Origin: Prochilodus magdalenae
Lineage: Eukaryota > Chordata > Actinopteri > Characiformes > Prochilodontidae
Reading direction: 5' to 3'
DNA length: 64,000 bases
NCBI GenBank assembly: GCA_024036415.1
Contig: JAMWET010003560.1
Span: 57,501 to 121,500, forward strand
Below the pieces are notes generated by a model. The model was given only the letters and a program-made list of their open reading frames with translations. It was not told where the DNA came from and ran no database searches. Positions 61,411 to 64,000 of the stretch are shown one piece after another. Position numbers and translations under genes: made by a program. Numbering within the stretch: position 1 is the stretch's first letter; every line of letters starts with the position of its first letter.

Positions 61411-64000
61411 TACAAACACAGCATAATAATTCGACATAAGTATCTAACACACCCGGTCGTCTCGTGAAGAATTCCATAATCAGCTAATGAGCTGAATCAG
61501 GTGTTATGCCAAGGAATACTTGAAACCTTGTGCTGCTGTGGGTTGCCAAGAATAGGATTAAAAAACACTGATCTAGTGCAAAGCGCTCCTGTAAGAGTAG
61601 AAGCTTTTACTGTTACTAAAAAAGGGAAGAAAGAAAAAAAGGAAAAGTTCAGTTGAAAGTTAAAATAAAAGTTGAAATGTTAATTAGTTAGTTGTATCAA
61701 AGCTTTACATCACGCATTTTAAAATAACACTTCTTTACACTGAGCCCATCTCATTTAAAGCACCATCTACATCGTCAATGTGAGTTTCTGATATGCATTT
61801 TGTCAGATGTGCATCTTGCCACATCACAAAACTGTGTTACATTTTCTCATGGGCCATTGAGTTATAGCTTCATGGGTTTTGGTACCTGCTCAAGACTAGT
61901 GCTCTAAGGTGTTCTCCAGTCTTTGCTACCAAGTACTGTATATCAAAATAGAAACTAAAACAGCATGCTGATAAATTCATGCTATCTGCATGCCTGCTTG
62001 TCTTTAAAGAACCAGTGTTTCTGCTCACTGTTTTATCTGACACAGAAAACTGTTAGCTGTGTTTCATTCTGCACATGAGTCTATGTAGCTATTTACATTA
62101 GCTGTGTTATATGATTTCAGGACAGCATAACTAGTGTTAACAGGGAATTTCACAGATTCTGCTACAATTCTGAACAAGTCAATTGCTCAACTGAAACAGA
62201 AAGCAATTGTTCACTGATGTATATGTGTTTACTGTACCGGCAGTGCATTCATAATCATTTTCATGTAATAATGCTGTCAGGTAACCTCTAGAGACTTTAA
62301 CGGTGATCTATTATGCTTTTTTTATGCCATTTTTTCCTTTTCTGTACTGATTACAGTTTCAATTCAACGTGTTTCTCTGGAATGGAGTATTTCACTTTAA
62401 ACCACTTATATTGACTTTGTTTTCATCTTTGTAAATTCTGTAATGTTCTTCAATATGCAAGTACAGAAAATGTCTAAAGCATAAGTTTACACTCTTAGGA
62501 GAATCAAATGAAAGTGTTTCTTGACTCCACGTGATTCGGAGTAATTGTGGACATTTGCATGACTTTGAGTTCAAACCAGCGCAGTGTATCATTTTACACC
62601 AGCCTAATGGTTGCAAATAAGGATGCCAACATCACACTGACTAGATGTGTATGTTGTATGGCATAAATCCGATTTTAGCCTAGAATGTGAATGTAGCCTA
62701 ATAACATATGAGGTAAGAAGCAGGGACGTTGTTGTGAGCAGCTGGGCTGAGGCCGTTAGCCCAGCAGTGCGGGTTATTAAAGCATCTGAGAATGAAGCTC
62801 TCACAGAGCAGGAGCCAATATACAGCGACCTTCACGCACACCTTGATGAGTATGAGGTGCAGGAACAGAATACTGAATTAAATATGATTCATCTAGTAAC
62901 CCACTTGAATAGTACACCCTGGTAGTTGTCTGGCAGAACCTGCATCACAGTTTAATGAGGGTGTGCATGCTTGGGCTTGTTTGTTTGTGTGTGTGTTTGT
63001 GTCTGTTGGTGTTTGCATGTATGTGTTTGTCTGTGTGTGTGTTCGGACAGGTGCAGAGAGACACGTTGCGGAGTGCTAGGCCTCTGTCTGTCTTTGCAAC
63101 GCTACGCAGCGTGAGTTATTAGGATGCAGGCTTTGCGTGGTGTTCAGTGCGCTCATGTTTTTATTTGTCTGTTTGTTTACTCACCCAAGACTCCTCTCCC
63201 TCCCTCGGTCCCAGTGCATAGGCTGCAGTTTGTTTGCGTCTGTCTCTGGTGCTCCATCTGTGCGTTCGAATCATCTCTTACCTCTTTCTGTATGCGTATA
63301 TGTGTGTGTGCACTCTGAATAGACGCACACTGTGGTTGTTTATGTATGGCTTTTCTGTGATTCCCTCAGTAAGCACTGTTGTTTGCTAAAAGTTGGATTC
63401 GAGAATTCCTGGCTGCAGCGAGAGAGACTCCTGTGATGCTCTGGCTCCTTTCCTTCCACTGTCTGTCTGTCTGTCTGTCTAGGCTTTTGACACTCTGTGC
63501 AAAAGCACAATTCCTCCCACACACTTGTCACACTTCACCCCTTCCCACCCACCAAGTCATCTTTGGAATCCCAGCCTCATGGAAATACGTTAATTGTCCG
63601 AAAAGGACAGAAAATAGGGAGCAGATTCTCATCGCATTTCATAAATAGAGCTGAGCTGTATATCACTCTTTATGCAGGATGAGTTGTCCTCAGTATCCTC
63701 ATGAAATTCAAACCGGTTATGGGTTTCTGCATTGGCCGGTTGTGTCTCATGGGGCCCACTTTATGACAGACGTTTTTCCATTTGTGTCAGAGACAGATGA
63801 AGGACTGATTTCCTCTCTGGAGTCCATCTGTTCCCTGTAACTCTGCTCTAAAGGGGACACTGTTCTGTGGGCTCTGGACCTCAGCAGCCAATACAGGCCT
63901 CCAGATGCCCCAGCCAGGCCTTTCCTGGATTGGGGCCAGGACCTGACAGACCAGTAGGTGTCCAATGCCAAATCCCTACCGAAATGTCCCATAGCAGCCT
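61411..64000. other. Intronic stretch to the window end
   Basis: AT-rich with TG-rich words at about 62980-63045 and a (GTCT)n run at about 63460-63480. Open frames, including a 92-codon one at 62647-62925, show no family motif. Confidence 0.5.

Larger units (their letters stand above)
36503..64000 (+). other. Presumed intron 1 of the cadherin-like gene (incomplete)
   Basis: No second exon that would continue the cadherin-like reading was recognised downstream of the phase 1 donor. The rest of the window is AT-rich, repeat-bearing and free of long conserved open frames. The simplest reading is one intron of at least 27.5 kb extending past the window. Long first introns are common in large cadherin genes. 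A short exon could have been missed, so this is inference. Confidence 0.4.

Noticed and set aside
61470..61575. Possible second inverted-repeat element like that at 31072
   Set aside because: Only one half resembles the family and no opposite end was found.
62647..62925. 92-codon open frame with acidic C-terminus
   Set aside because: No recognisable domain. It is short and lies in AT-rich DNA, and length alone is not evidence.

Overview
The window looks like a teleost fish chromosome segment, probably ostariophysan. The evidence is the repeat content: many Tc1/mariner copies, hAT-type miniature elements, a tRNA-derived SINE, a retroposon 3' tail reading TAAGTCGCTCTGGATAAGAG, and long CA, CT, AG and CTAT microsatellites. 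The fish assignment is firm; the order-level placement is an impression from repeat types only.

Only one host protein-coding segment can be supported. It is a GC-rich first coding exon on the + strand at 35884-36502. It encodes a signal peptide followed by cadherin-like extracellular sequence and ends at a clean AG|GTGAGG donor in phase 1. A CpG-rich proximal upstream region (about 35140-35883) carries several CCAAT/ATTGG, GC-box and CACGTG motifs and two HSE-like TTCnnGAA half-palindromes. Everything 5' of about 35.1 kb reads as intergenic DNA. Everything 3' of 36503 is most simply a large first intron, at least 27 kb and running past the window edge.

Left part (1-35 kb): a non-autonomous hAT element with an 8-bp target duplication (2265-2662); a CTAT microsatellite (4377-4448); a broken IS630/Tc1-type DDE transposase (about 5228-6416); an AG repeat (7259-7316); a tRNA-derived SINE (9181-9518); a composite block made of a Tc1-derived MITE fragment, a fold-back element and a 5'-truncated Tc1 (10640-12122); a retroposon insertion nested in another repeat (13690-14500); a 740-bp polypyrimidine tract (17410-18151); a near-complete Tc1 element with 209-bp IR/DR ends (19865-21388); a 69-bp tandem duplication (24021-24148); and a small inverted-repeat element (31072-31260).

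Right part (36.5-64 kb, presumed intron): a second hAT MITE (38884-39310); a diverged MITE copy (45852-46240); CT and CA tracts (49279-50258); a retroposon tail (52395-52476); a decameric minisatellite (56534-56634); a decayed Tc1 (about 56948-57925); a 257-bp palindromic MITE (59134-59390); and a truncated SINE (61240-61410).

I see no operon, CRISPR array, rRNA or functional tRNA gene. I see no convincing novel enzymatic system. The most informative features are the isolated cadherin-like first exon with its promoter, and the transposon structures whose ends and target duplications can be read directly.
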